NCBI RefSeq assembly: GCF_017603825.1
Contig: NZ_CP072014.1
Location: 1,798,001-1,862,000, forward strand
Direction of reading: 5' to 3'
DNA length: 64,000 bases
DNA from: Arthrobacter crystallopoietes
Lineage (GTDB): Bacteria > Actinomycetota > Actinomycetes > Actinomycetales > Micrococcaceae
Positions 39,653 to 49,078 of the stretch are shown in pieces (positions within the stretch are counted from its first letter, which is position 1; every line of letters begins with the position of its first letter). The notes under the pieces are model-generated. The model did no database searches, was not told the origin of the DNA, and worked only from the letters and a program-made list of their open reading frames with translations. A program made the position numbers and the translations under genes.

Positions 39653-40536
39653 TTGCTTGCTCCCACGCTGGAGTTGGCCGCGGCGCGGGCCAAGGAATCG
39701 GTTATGAGGTTGGTGCCCACGGTGAGCACGGCAATGGCCAGCACCGGCAGCAGCACGCCCCAAGGCTCGAGCACCAGTGCAATCCGGTTCTCATTGATCA
39801 TCAGGCCCCAGTCCGCGGTGGGCGGTTGCATGCCCAGTCCGAGGAAGGAGAGCGAGGCTACCGCCCCAATGGAGTACGTCATCCGGAGGCCGAGCTCCAC
39901 CATCAGTGGACCGGTGATGTTGGGCAGTACGTCCTGGGCCAGGATTTTCCATTTCGGCACGGCATACATTTCGGCGGCCCGGATGAAGTCCTCGGTGATC
40001 ACATCCACCGTCGCCGAACGCGTGACCCGGGCAATCCGGGGCGCGTGCGTGATACCGATGACCGCCACCAGTACCCACCCCTGCGGACCGAGGACGGTGA
40101 TGGCCAGCAGCGCAAAGACCAGCTGCGGCAGGGCCAGCAAGACATCGTTGGTCCGCATGATGATGCTGTCTACGCGGCCGCCCTGATAGGCGGCGGTCAT
40201 GCCTGCCAGCACGCCCAGCGACATGCCGAGCAGGGTAGCCAGGCCGGCGTACGTGAGCAACCGCAGCCCACCGTCGAGGAAACGGGAGAGGACATCGCGG
40301 CCCAGATTGTCGGTGCCGAAGACCCCGTCGGGCTGGAACGGGCGGCCGGTGAACTCCGTGCTGGTGTGGCCCGTAGCCCAGGGCAGCAGCAGCGGGCCGA
40401 GGAGGGCCAAGAGCACGACGGCGGCGGTCAGCGCGACGCCGATCTTTGCCTGCCGCTGACGGAACAGCCGGCGGAGGAGGCCGGGCGGGGTTTCTACTTC
40501 GCGGGCAATGGCCTGGGGTGTATCAATGACGCTCAT
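39649..40536 (-). CDS. Oligopeptide/nickel-type ABC permease (DppC-like)
   Basis: The 295-residue permease has a cytoplasmic N-terminal arm and six membrane helices, with FGTDNLGRDVLSRFLDGG (the typical DppC entry) and the EAA loop EDFIRAAEMYAVPKWKI. It pairs with the DppB-like permease. The start at 40536 overlaps the DppB stop by 4 bp; longer in-frame sequence upstream belongs to the other gene. Its substrate is inferred from the operon to be carnitine-related. Confidence 0.94.
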   Translation of the reverse strand: MSVIDTPQAIAREVETPPGLLRRLFRQRQAKIGVALTAAVVLLALLGPLLLPWATGHTSTEFTGRPFQPDGVFGTDNLGRDVLSRFLDGGLRLLTYAGLATLLGMSLGVLAGMTAAYQGGRVDSIIMRTNDVLLALPQLVFALLAITVLGPQGWVLVAVIGITHAPRIARVTRSATVDVITEDFIRAAEMYAVPKWKILAQDVLPNITGPLMVELGLRMTYSIGAVASLSFLGLGMQPPTADWGLMINENRIALVLEPWGVLLPVLAIAVLTVGTNLITDSLARAAANSSVGASK

Positions 40537-41489
40537 CGCGCGCCCCCTGTCCGTAGTTTCGGGTTGGTGAGAATACCGACGACGTCGGCCAGCAGGTTCA
40601 CGACGATGTACACCGCGGCGATCAGGATGGAGAGCACCTGAACCACCTGGACGTCCCGGTTGGTGACCGCGTCTACCAATGCCTGCCCGATGCCGGGGTA
40701 GCGGAAGAGGAACTCCACGACCACAACTCCGCCGGCCATCCACGCCAGCTGGATGGCGATCACCTGGGCCACGGGGGAGAGCGCGTGCGGCAGGGCGTGG
40801 CGCAGGATGACCTGCCGCTCGGGAACGCCCTTCAACCGGGCCATCTCCACGTAGCCGGAGTCGAGGACCTCCATCATGGTCGCACGCATCATCCGGGCGA
40901 TGTAGGGCGTAACCATCAGGACCAGGGTCATAGTGGGCAGGACCAGTTGGAGCGGATAATTCCAGACGGGTTCTCCGGGCGGAGCCATGGTGACCGACGG
41001 CAGGATGGCGAACACCGTAGTGGAGAAGAGCGTGATCAGCGCGATGCCGATGACGAACTCGGGCAGGGCCGCCAGAACCAGGCTCGTGCCGGTGACCACG
41101 TGGTCTCCGGTGCGGCCCTGGCGAAGGGCGCTGTAGGTCCCCACGAGAAGGCCCACGGGGATGCTGATGAGTCCGGCTGCGGCCAACAGGACCAGCGAGG
41201 CGCCGATACGTTCCCCGAGCAGGTCCGTGACCGGCCCGCCGGACGCTGCGGAGACACCAAAGTCGCCGGTGACCAGGCCGCCGAGCCAGGACAGGTACCG
41301 CTGCCATGCGGGGTCGTTGAGGTTCATCTGCTCGCGCAGGGCGGCGAGCCGTTCCGGCGTGGCCTGCTGGCCCAGAATCGCCTGCGCGGGATCACCGGGC
41401 AACAGCAGGGTTGCGACGAAGACGAGTATGGATACGGCGAGCAGGATGAGCACACTGGTGCCCAGCCTGCGAAGGATGATCGGGGTCAT
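40533..41489 (-). CDS. Oligopeptide/nickel-type ABC permease (DppB-like)
   Basis: The 318-residue permease has six membrane helices, the DppB N-terminal pattern RRLGTSVLILLAVSILVFVA, PGDPAQAILG, the EAA loop SGYVEMARLKGVPERQVI and the C-terminal EFLFRYPGIGQALV. The ATG at 41489 overlaps the stop of the binding-protein gene by 4 bp. It forms the transport pore with the DppC-like partner. Confidence 0.94.
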   Translation of the reverse strand: MTPIILRRLGTSVLILLAVSILVFVATLLLPGDPAQAILGQQATPERLAALREQMNLNDPAWQRYLSWLGGLVTGDFGVSAASGGPVTDLLGERIGASLVLLAAAGLISIPVGLLVGTYSALRQGRTGDHVVTGTSLVLAALPEFVIGIALITLFSTTVFAILPSVTMAPPGEPVWNYPLQLVLPTMTLVLMVTPYIARMMRATMMEVLDSGYVEMARLKGVPERQVILRHALPHALSPVAQVIAIQLAWMAGGVVVVEFLFRYPGIGQALVDAVTNRDVQVVQVLSILIAAVYIVVNLLADVVGILTNPKLRTGGAR

Positions 41490-43090
41490 GACGCGTTGCC
41501 TCCTAGCCAGACGCGGCGGAATTCGAATCCTGAGAGGGCCAGACCGGTGCGGTTCGGCACCAGGCCGGCAACATACTGCTGGTACGCATCTGCCTGGTTG
41601 GCGTGGCCCCAGATGATGTAGCCGCCCTCGTTGTATTCGATCTCCATGGCCTGGGCGATGAGCGCGTTGCGTTCCTGCGGGTCCACGGTGCCCGTTGCCT
41701 TCTTCACCAGGGCGGTGAACTCGGGATGGTCCCAATGGGTCTCATTAAAGGGCGAGGTGGGCAGCGTGCTGGCGTTGACCTGCGGCAGGTAATTTCGGGT
41801 GTAGTAGAAGTCCTGGGCGAAGTCCCACTGCAGGTAGCTGTCCCCGAAAAACGTGGTGACATCCACTTGCCGGATCTTCACGGTGATGCCGGCCGCGGCC
41901 GCCTGCTGGGCGAAGACCTGCGCGGCTTCCACGGCGCCGGACTGGATGGGCGCGGTCACCAATTCGACCGTGAGCCCGTCCGGATAGCCCGCGTCGGCGA
42001 GAAGTTCCTTGGCGCGGGCAATATCCTGGACGCGCTGTGGCAGATGGGAGGGATATCCCGGGTCGAAGGGAGAGTACATGTCGTTACCGAGGCTGCCGTT
42101 GCCGCTGAGTACCTGCTCGATCATCTGCTGGCGGTCAACCACCAGCCGGAATGCCTCACGGACCCGGTTATCGTCGAAAGGCGGCCTGTCCACCCGCATG
42201 GTGAAAGGCATCCACGCGCCCGTCTCCGACTGCAGGATGCTGATCCGCGGATCGGCGTCGATGACCTCCAGTAATGCCAGCGGGATCTGGCCAATGGCAT
42301 CCACCTGGGTTGAGAGCAGCGCGTTGATCAGGGCGTCTTCGTCGCTGAAGTTCAGGATTTCCAGTTCGTCCAGGTAGGGCTCGTTGTCCCGCCAGTAGTG
42401 CTCGTTGCGCACGAAGACGCTGTTGCGTCCGGGCGCGAAGGACTTGTATTTGAACGGCCCTGTGCCCACCGGATTGGCCGGGTCGTAGTCCGCGGGGACA
42501 ATTCCCAGTGTGTACTGGCCCAGTGCATCGTCGAACGCCGCGTTGGGACTGTTCAGCCGGAATTCCACCCGATGGTCGTCAATGATGACCACGTCGTCGA
42601 GGATGGCCAGGGCTGCAGCGCCGCTCTTGGGATCATCCGGGTTGATGATCCGCTTGAAGCTTGCGGCTACGTCCTTTCCGGTTACCGGCCGGCCGTCATG
42701 GAACAGGACGTCGGGACGCAGATCCACCGTCCACACCAGGGCATCGGGAGACGGCGTGACCTTGGTGGCCAGCAGTGGTTTGAGTTCGTAGTTTTCGTCC
42801 CGGTAGACCAGGGACTCGTACAGGTTTACTACCCGCGCGATATCGGTAGTGCTGACCGAGGAGTGGGCGTCGAGGCTGTCTGCCGCTCCGCCGCCGGCCA
42901 GCCCCACGCGGAGGCGGCCGCCGGGCTGCGGCGGTCCTGTGGGTGCGGCAATTACTGAGGTCTGGCTGGCACCGCAGGCGGACAAGAGCCCACCCAAGCC
43001 AATCACCAGACCCATTCCCAGCACACGGCGCCGGGTCGGATGGAGCGCTGGGCCGCCGGAGGGCAGGCTGCGCATGGGGGATGCTTCCAC
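41486..43090 (-). CDS. Oligopeptide-type ABC substrate-binding lipoprotein
   Basis: The 534-residue SBP_bac_5 protein has a twin-Arg start (TRRRVLGMGLVIGLGGLLSACG) that also carries a lipobox, so it is a Tat-exported lipoprotein. The binding domain shows VWTVDLRPDVLFHDGRPVTGKDV, the family's early motif, and GTGPFKYKSF. Proteins of this class bind peptides, nickel, opines or other small organic ions. I use the GTG at 43090 with AAGGATCC upstream. It lies 27 bp after the thioesterase gene in the carnitine operon, so carnitine or an acylcarnitine is the favoured cargo. Confidence 0.92.
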   Translation of the reverse strand: MEASPMRSLPSGGPALHPTRRRVLGMGLVIGLGGLLSACGASQTSVIAAPTGPPQPGGRLRVGLAGGGAADSLDAHSSVSTTDIARVVNLYESLVYRDENYELKPLLATKVTPSPDALVWTVDLRPDVLFHDGRPVTGKDVAASFKRIINPDDPKSGAAALAILDDVVIIDDHRVEFRLNSPNAAFDDALGQYTLGIVPADYDPANPVGTGPFKYKSFAPGRNSVFVRNEHYWRDNEPYLDELEILNFSDEDALINALLSTQVDAIGQIPLALLEVIDADPRISILQSETGAWMPFTMRVDRPPFDDNRVREAFRLVVDRQQMIEQVLSGNGSLGNDMYSPFDPGYPSHLPQRVQDIARAKELLADAGYPDGLTVELVTAPIQSGAVEAAQVFAQQAAAAGITVKIRQVDVTTFFGDSYLQWDFAQDFYYTRNYLPQVNASTLPTSPFNETHWDHPEFTALVKKATGTVDPQERNALIAQAMEIEYNEGGYIIWGHANQADAYQQYVAGLVPNRTGLALSGFEFRRVWLGGNAS

Positions 43091-43117
43091 GGATCCTTCT
43101 TTCTCAGAGGGGAACGG

Positions 43118-43588
43118 CTAGGAGCTGACGGTCCTGCCGATCCAGTCCGGGGCCTCATCGTCGAGGCCGGCCCGGTATCTGCTGATGTTCTCCAGGACGG
43201 GAGGAGGGAACGCGCTGCTTCGGCCGCTGCCCTGGTCCACATGCAGGGCCAGCAGCTCCTCGGTGGCGATGAGCTTCCCTGCACTGAGCATTTCGTGGGC
43301 CAGATGGAGCTTCTTCGCTCCACCGCCGACAATCTGCGTGGTGACGGTCAGTTCCGCGCCGAGCCCCGTCTCGGCCAGATACCTGACATGTGCTTCAACT
43401 GTGTAGAGGGAGTTTCCGGTGGACTGCCGGTAGGCTTCGCCCATTCCGAGCCGGTCCATCACCTGGTCCGTCGCGAAGCCGAAGACCAGGACGTAAAACG
43501 CTTCGGAGAGGTGTCCGTTGTAATCGATCCACTCCGGCAGGATGGTGCAGCGGTAGGCGGGCAAGGCCGATACCGCCGTGTTCGTCAT
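43118..43588 (-). CDS. cdhB: Betainyl-CoA thioesterase (CdhB-like)
   Basis: The 156-residue hot-dog thioesterase has the 4HBT-like motif LPEWIDYNGHLSEAFYVLVF with the catalytic Asp, and YTVEAHVRYLAETGLGAEL. In carnitine breakdown this enzyme frees glycine betaine from betainyl-CoA, made by the cleavage enzyme. The assignment rests on its place between carnitine dehydrogenase (4-bp overlap) and the rest of the operon. As a stand-alone sequence it would only be called a thioesterase. Confidence 0.85.
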   Translation of the reverse strand: MTNTAVSALPAYRCTILPEWIDYNGHLSEAFYVLVFGFATDQVMDRLGMGEAYRQSTGNSLYTVEAHVRYLAETGLGAELTVTTQIVGGGAKKLHLAHEMLSAGKLIATEELLALHVDQGSGRSSAFPPPVLENISRYRAGLDDEAPDWIGRTVSS

Positions 43589-44556
43589 GGTTTGTCCGCC
43601 TTGAGCGCGGCAATCACGTTGCGGACGGCGATGATGGCCTGGTCCCTCTCGACGATCAGCTCTGCGACGGACCTGCCGTTGGCCTCTTCATCACATCCCG
43701 CGATCACCGCGTTACGCAGTTCGGAGGTCAGCTCGGGGGCGTCCAACCTGGTCCAGGGCGATTTCAGCGAAGGGCCGAAGTGGTCGAGCATATGGGCCAT
43801 TCCGCCTTCACCTCCTGCGAGGTGGAAGGTCAGCATCGGGCCTTGGATCGGCCAGCGCAGACCCGGGCCATCCGTAATGGCCAGGTCGATCTGCTCCACT
43901 GTGGCCTCGCCGTTGTCCACCATGTGCAGTGCTTCGCGCCAGAGGGCTTCCTGCAGCCGGTTGGCAATGAACCCGGGCACCTCGCGATCCATCGTGATCA
44001 CGGATTTGCCGATGTGCTCGTACCAGGCGGAGGCCCATTTCACCGCGCTCGCAGAGGTGGCTTCGCCGCCGGCTACTTCGACCAGCGGAATCAGGTAGGG
44101 CGGATTGAAGGGATGCCCGACCACCAGGCGCGATGGGTTGGCTGCCTCGGTGGCCATCTCCGTCATGCCGTAACCGGAGGTGGAGGACGCAATAACGACG
44201 TCGGGAGCCGTCACCGCGTCGATCTGCGCGAGCAGGGAGCGCTTCAGGTCCAGGACTTCAGGAGCGCTTTCCTGCACGAATCCGGCTCCGGCCACCGCTT
44301 CGGCCAGGTCCGTGTGCACCCTGATGTTGTCCTTCGAGGCATTCGGCGCCAAGCCCAGCTCCGTCAGGGCGGGCCACGCCGCATCGATCAGTCGGCGCAG
44401 CTTCGGCTCAGCATCGGGGGAGGGGTCCCACGCCTGCACCCGGTAGCCGCGGGCCAGGAAGTACGCGGCCCAACCGCCGCCGATGGTGCCGATGCCCACA
44501 CAGGCAACGGTGCCGACGTCGTTCATATCAAGTGGAGTGAACTCAGCAGTGGTCAT
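43585..44556 (-). CDS. cdhA: L-carnitine 3-dehydrogenase
   Basis: The 323-residue enzyme belongs to the 3-hydroxyacyl-CoA dehydrogenase-like family and oxidises L-carnitine to 3-dehydrocarnitine with NAD. Visible features are the Rossmann motif GIGTIGGGWAAYFLARG, SSTSGYGMTEMA, GHPFNPPYLIPLVEV and PGFIANRLQEALWREALHMV, the pattern of characterised carnitine dehydrogenases. Neighbouring BKACE and thioesterase genes complete the CdhA/B/C set for carnitine to glycine betaine. It starts 5 bp after the BKACE stop. Confidence 0.92.
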   Translation of the reverse strand: MTTAEFTPLDMNDVGTVACVGIGTIGGGWAAYFLARGYRVQAWDPSPDAEPKLRRLIDAAWPALTELGLAPNASKDNIRVHTDLAEAVAGAGFVQESAPEVLDLKRSLLAQIDAVTAPDVVIASSTSGYGMTEMATEAANPSRLVVGHPFNPPYLIPLVEVAGGEATSASAVKWASAWYEHIGKSVITMDREVPGFIANRLQEALWREALHMVDNGEATVEQIDLAITDGPGLRWPIQGPMLTFHLAGGEGGMAHMLDHFGPSLKSPWTRLDAPELTSELRNAVIAGCDEEANGRSVAELIVERDQAIIAVRNVIAALKADKP

Positions 44557-44561
44557 AGGAT

Positions 44562-45449
44562 TCAGGCTTTCTTCTCGAGCTTCAGGATTTCGCGGGCTTC
44601 GTCGGGGGTGGCCACCGCGGCACCGAGGTCATGGACAACCGCGATCGCGCGTTCGGTCAGTTGGGCGTTGGTCGCCTTCACGCCCTTGCTGAGGTAGAGG
44701 TTGTCCTCCAGCCCCACCCGGACATGGCCGCCGAGCAGCACGGACTGGGCTACCCACGGGAGTTGGTCGCGTCCGATGGCGAAGGATGTCCACTGCGCAC
44801 CCTCCGGCAGCATGTTGACCATGGCCTGCAGCAGGCCCGGGTTGGTGGGTGCACCGTAGGGAATGCCCATGCAGATCTGGTACAGCGGCGGCGGGGCGAT
44901 CAGGCCCTCTTCGACCATGATGTTGGCAAACCACAGGTTGCCGGTGTCGAAGATTTCCATCTCCGGTTTCACGCCCAGTTCCTTGATGCGCTCGGCGCCT
45001 TCGCGGAGCATATCCGGGGTGCTGATGTAGACCTGGCTGCCCTCGCCGAAGTTGAGCGAGCCGCAGTCGATGGTGCAGATTTCCGGCCGCAGTTCTTCCA
45101 CATGTGCCAGGCGCTCGCGGGCGTTGACCAGGTCGGTGCCAGGCAGCTGTTTTGTCGGCTCGCCCGGATCCAGCAGCAGGTCACCGCCCATGCCCGCTGT
45201 CAGGTTGATGACAGGATCCACGTCGCTCTTACGGACCAGGCGGACTACCTCGCGGTAGAGCGCTACATCGCGAGACCCCTGGCCCGTCTCGACATCGCGG
45301 ACATGGATGTGGACCACCGAGGCACCGGCCCGAGCAGCGGCGATTGCGTCGTCGGCGATCTGCTGCGGCGTGACGGGCACGTGCTCGCTTTTACCTGTGG
45401 TGTCGCCGGCGCCGGTCAGGGCACAGGTGACGATGACCTTGCGGTTCAT
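44562..45449 (-). CDS. cdhC: Beta-keto acid cleavage enzyme (BKACE) for dehydrocarnitine
   Basis: The 295-residue BKACE condenses a beta-keto acid with acetyl-CoA to give acetoacetate and a CoA ester; on 3-dehydrocarnitine this yields betainyl-CoA. The zinc site is readable in [10 protein letters not shown], with [27 protein letters not shown] and [13 protein letters not shown] as family blocks. It is the second gene of the operon and overlaps the regulator by 4 bp. The dehydrogenase and thioesterase that follow fix its substrate with good confidence. Confidence 0.9.
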   Translation of the reverse strand: MNRKVIVTCALTGAGDTTGKSEHVPVTPQQIADDAIAAARAGASVVHIHVRDVETGQGSRDVALYREVVRLVRKSDVDPVINLTAGMGGDLLLDPGEPTKQLPGTDLVNARERLAHVEELRPEICTIDCGSLNFGEGSQVYISTPDMLREGAERIKELGVKPEMEIFDTGNLWFANIMVEEGLIAPPPLYQICMGIPYGAPTNPGLLQAMVNMLPEGAQWTSFAIGRDQLPWVAQSVLLGGHVRVGLEDNLYLSKGVKATNAQLTERAIAVVHDLGAAVATPDEAREILKLEKKA

Positions 45450-46315
45450 GCGGAACTCCCTTGCGATAGGACGATGTTGCGGTCAATAAAACTTTCGATA
45501 TGGCTGTACATCTGATCTGCAGTCAGAATCCCGGTCAGGACCTTGATGCCGAGGCCGTCCACCATGCTGGTCAGCTCCATGGCGAGCTGGTCGGAGGGGA
45601 TGTCTACGAAAACGCCGGATTCCTGGCCCTGAAGGATCGCGTCTTCGACGGTCTTGTACCAGCGGCGGTAGCCCTGCGCGTGGTTCTCCTTGCCGGAACC
45701 ATCAACTGCCACGTCTGCCCAGGTCTGCAGCCAGATGGAGAACTCCGCGCTGCCGCGCTCGCCGGCGGGTAGCTGGAGTTCGATCAGCCGCTTGAGCCGG
45801 CGGACCGGATCCGTGATGGTGTGCAGTTCGGCGATCTGGCGGTCGAAGGCCAGTTTGATGGAGTAGCGCAAGGTTTCGGCAAAGATTTCGCGCTTGGTCG
45901 AGAAGTAGTAGTGGATTGCGGCTGTGCTCATGTCGCAGGCGTAAGCGATATCGGCGATGCGGACCGCGGAATAGCCGCGGCGGGCCAACAGCCACCAGGC
46001 CGCCTCGATGATGGCGCGCCGTTTCTGGGCGTGCTCGCTGTCCTCCCGGTGCTTGGTCGGGAGGATCCTGGCCGGAGGCGGCACGGACGGACCGTGCGTT
46101 TCATCCGACCCGGACAGCAGCCAGTTGACCGTAACGCCGGTAATGTCGGCCAGATCCGTCAGCTCCTGCGGGTGGAAGCGCCGGGTGCCGTTGAGCGCCT
46201 TGGACAGTTTGGTCTCGTCCAAACCAATGTGGTGTGCCACCTCACGTTGCGCCATTCCGGAGTTCTTGATGGACTTCCGGACGCGCTCTGTGACCTCCGT
46301 CTCAGTTGATGTCAT
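45446..46315 (-). CDS. XRE-TetR fusion regulator leading the carnitine operon
   Basis: The 289-residue protein carries two DNA-binding domains. Residues 8-67 are an XRE/Cro HTH ([21 protein letters not shown], shown in part, and [15 protein letters not shown]). Residues 98-145 are a TetR HTH ([32 protein letters not shown]), followed by a TetR ligand domain. Two HTH modules in one chain is unusual. It is the first gene of the operon; its stop overlaps the BKACE start by 4 bp, so regulator and enzymes are made together, typical of substrate-relieved autoregulation. Direct repeats lie in its promoter. Confidence 0.9.
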   Translation of the reverse strand: MTSTETEVTERVRKSIKNSGMAQREVAHHIGLDETKLSKALNGTRRFHPQELTDLADITGVTVNWLLSGSDETHGPSVPPPARILPTKHREDSEHAQKRRAIIEAAWWLLARRGYSAVRIADIAYACDMSTAAIHYYFSTKREIFAETLRYSIKLAFDRQIAELHTITDPVRRLKRLIELQLPAGERGSAEFSIWLQTWADVAVDGSGKENHAQGYRRWYKTVEDAILQGQESGVFVDIPSDQLAMELTSMVDGLGIKVLTGILTADQMYSHIESFIDRNIVLSQGSSA

Positions 46316-46335
46316 GAGACGAAGTTAGTCGGCTT

Positions 46336-46382
46336 TTGCGATTATGGCAAGGCCTTTTAACTCGAAGTCAGAAATTGCGATT
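46336..46382 (-). promoter_or_regulatory. Direct repeats in the carnitine-operon promoter
   Basis: The octamer TTGCGATT occurs at 46336-46343 and again at 46375-46382, 39 bp apart, in an AT-richer stretch just upstream of the regulator's start. On the minus strand TTGCCA and TAACTT boxes 17 bp apart fall near the first copy. The repeats are candidate sites for the XRE-TetR protein. Confidence 0.45.
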
Positions 46383-46561
46383 TGCCCTCGAGTCATGGCG
46401 GCGGGAGATGAGTGCGTGACCGCATCCAACAACCCCGGTGACGTCCACTTAGTCAAGGACAGCGGCGGCCTGCGGTAGATGCTAGTCGACACTGCTTCCA
46501 GCGAATCCAGGCGTGGCGCAGGATACGTTGCCGAACGTGCCGGCAGAACACCAGCTTGGGG

Positions 46562-47188
46562 TCAGAGCGCGGATCCGGGACGGAAGTGCCCGGGCCAGTC
46601 CGCCTTGCGGATCCGCTTGATTTCGCGCACCTCGCCCATGGTTCCCCATTCGTCCAGTCCTAACCGGGACAGCGGTGCGAGTTGGTCTATCCGCGCGTGC
46701 GTTCCGTCCAGAACATCTGTCGTCACCACAGCATGGGTCACGACGCCGAAAACCAGCGTGCAGTCGCCCATCGGCATCATCTGGTGGAGCTTGCATTCCA
46801 ACGCCACCGGCGACTCCTTTACCCGGGGCGGCTTGACCGTGAAGCTTGGCTCACGTGTCAGGCCCGCGGCGTCGAACTCGCTGACGTCGGGCGGGAAGTT
46901 CGTTCCTGTCGCGTTGACCTCGGCCATCAAATGGGTGGGGGTCAGATGGGCCACGAATTCCCCCGAGGCCCGGATATTGCGTAACGAGGCCTTTTCGCCC
47001 ACGGACGTGAACTGGACCACCGGCGGATTTACCGAGGCAGCGGTGAAGAAAGAATGCGGAGCCAGATTGTCCACGCCCTCTGGTGAGGTACTCGAAACCC
47101 AGGCTATGGGGCGGGGAGCCACCACGGCGGTCAACGAGCGGTAAAAATCGGGTGACGATGTTTCTTCAGGGCTAATGTCCGTGCGCAT
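46562..47188 (-). CDS. Flavin reductase-like (FMN-binding split barrel) protein
   Basis: The 208-residue protein has the split-barrel flavin domain: VVAPRPIAWVSSTSPEGVDNLAPHSFF and SFTVKPPRVKESPVALECKL. Such proteins reduce flavin for two-component monooxygenases or act alone as flavin reductases. I choose the ATG at 47188; the open frame continues 38 codons upstream without family features. It is divergent from the Baeyer-Villiger monooxygenase (141 bp between starts), which does not normally need a separate reductase, so its partner is unclear. Confidence 0.85.
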   Translation of the reverse strand: MRTDISPEETSSPDFYRSLTAVVAPRPIAWVSSTSPEGVDNLAPHSFFTAASVNPPVVQFTSVGEKASLRNIRASGEFVAHLTPTHLMAEVNATGTNFPPDVSEFDAAGLTREPSFTVKPPRVKESPVALECKLHQMMPMGDCTLVFGVVTHAVVTTDVLDGTHARIDQLAPLSRLGLDEWGTMGEVREIKRIRKADWPGHFRPGSAL

Positions 47189-47328
47189 ACCTACGCGATA
47201 ACCACCGCAGTTGGAACTTCGTGCAGACCGGATCGATCTCCCGGTCACTGAGAATCTCACTGTGGTGCGCGTCTCCGACTTCGGATAGTGGAGGCAAGTC
47301 ATTCGACAGTCCCGCTGAAGGAGTCATC

Positions 47329-49038
47329 ATGCAGAACGCTGCGCAAACCAGCCCACAAAAGTACGACGCCGTGGTAGTGGGCGCTGGCCTGGCCGGTGTC
47401 TACGCCCTTTACAAGCTGCGGAAGCAAGGATTGTCGGTCAGAGTTCTCGAGACCGGCAGCGGAATCGGTGGTACCTGGTACCACAACCGCTATCCCGGTG
47501 CCCGGTGCGATATTGAATCGCTGGACTACTCCTACTCCTTCGACAATGAACTGCAGCAGGATTGGAGCTGGAGCGAACGGTACGCCTCGCAGCCGGAGAT
47601 CCTGCGGTACATCAACCACGTGGCGGACCGGTTCGACCTACGTAAGCACATTCAATTGGATACCAAAGTCATTTCAGCGATCTTCGACGAAGCTACGAAC
47701 ACGTGGGCCGTCGGTACCGACGCAGGTGAGCTCTTCGAAGCGCGGTTCGCGGTAATGGCTACGGGCGTATTGTCCGTTCCCCAGGTCCCGTCCACCACGG
47801 GTCTGGAGGACTTCCAGGGAGAGTGGTATCACTCAGGGGACTGGCCGCACGAGGGCGTGGATGTCCACGGCAAGCGTGTCGGAGTAATCGGCACGGGCTC
47901 GTCAGGAACGCAGATGATTCCCATTCTCGCGGACCAAGCCGATGGGCTGCTGGTGTTCCAACGGACACCCAACTTCTGCATGCCCGCCCAGAATTATCCA
48001 ATCAAGCCGGAAGTGGAACAGGAATGGAAGGCCACCTATCCGGAGCGCCGCGCGTTCGCCCGGCAGTCTGGCTTCGGGCACAACCAAGTGACCAACCCGA
48101 AGTTCGGCAAGGAAGTTTCGGCGGAGGAAAGGCTGGCAGAACTGGAGAACCGCTGGGACTTGGGCGGCCTGTATATGATGCGTGCGTTCAAGGACATTCT
48201 GGTGGACAAGGAAGTTAATGACGAGGCTTCCGAGTTTGTCCGTGGGAAGATCCGCAGCATCGTTGCCGACCCGCAAACCGCTGAAGCGCTTTCCCCTCGA
48301 GACCTGCCGATCGGCACCAAGCGGTTGTGCTCCGGCACCGGATACTACGAGACGTTCAATCGGGAGAATGTCACGCTGGTCAACGTCAAGGAGTCGCCGA
48401 TCGACCGGATCACAGCCACCGGAGTACGTACCACCGACGCTCATTACGACGTCGACATCCTGGTCTTTGCTATCGGTTTCGACGCGATGACCGGCGCCCT
48501 GAACCGGCTTAACCCGGTGGGCCGGGGAGGCCGCCAGTTGCGCGACCACTGGGCCGCCGGACCGCAGACCTACCTCGGCCTGACGGTTAACGGATTCCCC
48601 AACATGTTCATCATTGCAGGCCCCGGCAGCCCCTCGGTGTTCAGCAACATGGTCACGTCCATCGAGCAGCACGTGGAGTGGATCGCGGACGCCATCGCCC
48701 ATCTGGACGGCAACGGATTCGACACCATTGAAGCCAGCCCGGAAGCGGAAACCGGATGGGTCCGCCACGTAAACGAGGTTGCCAACATGACCCTTTACCG
48801 CGAGTCGAAGGCTACCTGGTTCTACGGCGCCAATATCCCGGGCAAGCCGTTGGTTTTCATGCCGTATGTCGGTGGTGTAGGTAATTACTGGAACCGGATT
48901 ACTGCACTGGCCCAAGCCGGATACACAGGCTTTCTGCTCGACGGCCAGGAGAGCGGATCCGAGGCTGCTGAGGCCGTCGAGATCGCCGACTCGCTCCACG
49001 TGACGGAGCCGGAGGAAAAGGCGGCAGTTCGTGCCTAG
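47329..49038 (+). CDS. Type I Baeyer-Villiger monooxygenase
   Basis: The 569-residue flavoprotein inserts oxygen next to a ketone carbonyl, forming an ester or lactone, using FAD and NADPH. Its fingerprint FQGEWYHSGDWP (162-173) matches FxGxxxHxxxWP. The FAD site is GAGLAG (18-23) and the NADPH site GVIGTGSSGTQ (185-195). The GGTWYHNRYPGARCD block is like cyclohexanone monooxygenase. The ATG at 47329 has GAAGGAG upstream. A broken HSL esterase lies 0.8 kb downstream, and an IclR regulator faces it, so the locus looks like a ketone degradation unit. Confidence 0.92.
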   Translation: MQNAAQTSPQKYDAVVVGAGLAGVYALYKLRKQGLSVRVLETGSGIGGTWYHNRYPGARCDIESLDYSYSFDNELQQDWSWSERYASQPEILRYINHVADRFDLRKHIQLDTKVISAIFDEATNTWAVGTDAGELFEARFAVMATGVLSVPQVPSTTGLEDFQGEWYHSGDWPHEGVDVHGKRVGVIGTGSSGTQMIPILADQADGLLVFQRTPNFCMPAQNYPIKPEVEQEWKATYPERRAFARQSGFGHNQVTNPKFGKEVSAEERLAELENRWDLGGLYMMRAFKDILVDKEVNDEASEFVRGKIRSIVADPQTAEALSPRDLPIGTKRLCSGTGYYETFNRENVTLVNVKESPIDRITATGVRTTDAHYDVDILVFAIGFDAMTGALNRLNPVGRGGRQLRDHWAAGPQTYLGLTVNGFPNMFIIAGPGSPSVFSNMVTSIEQHVEWIADAIAHLDGNGFDTIEASPEAETGWVRHVNEVANMTLYRESKATWFYGANIPGKPLVFMPYVGGVGNYWNRITALAQAGYTGFLLDGQESGSEAAEAVEIADSLHVTEPEEKAAVRA

Positions 49039-49078
49039 CCAAGCACCGCCGTCGTTGTTTGTAGAGAGGAAGCGCCGG

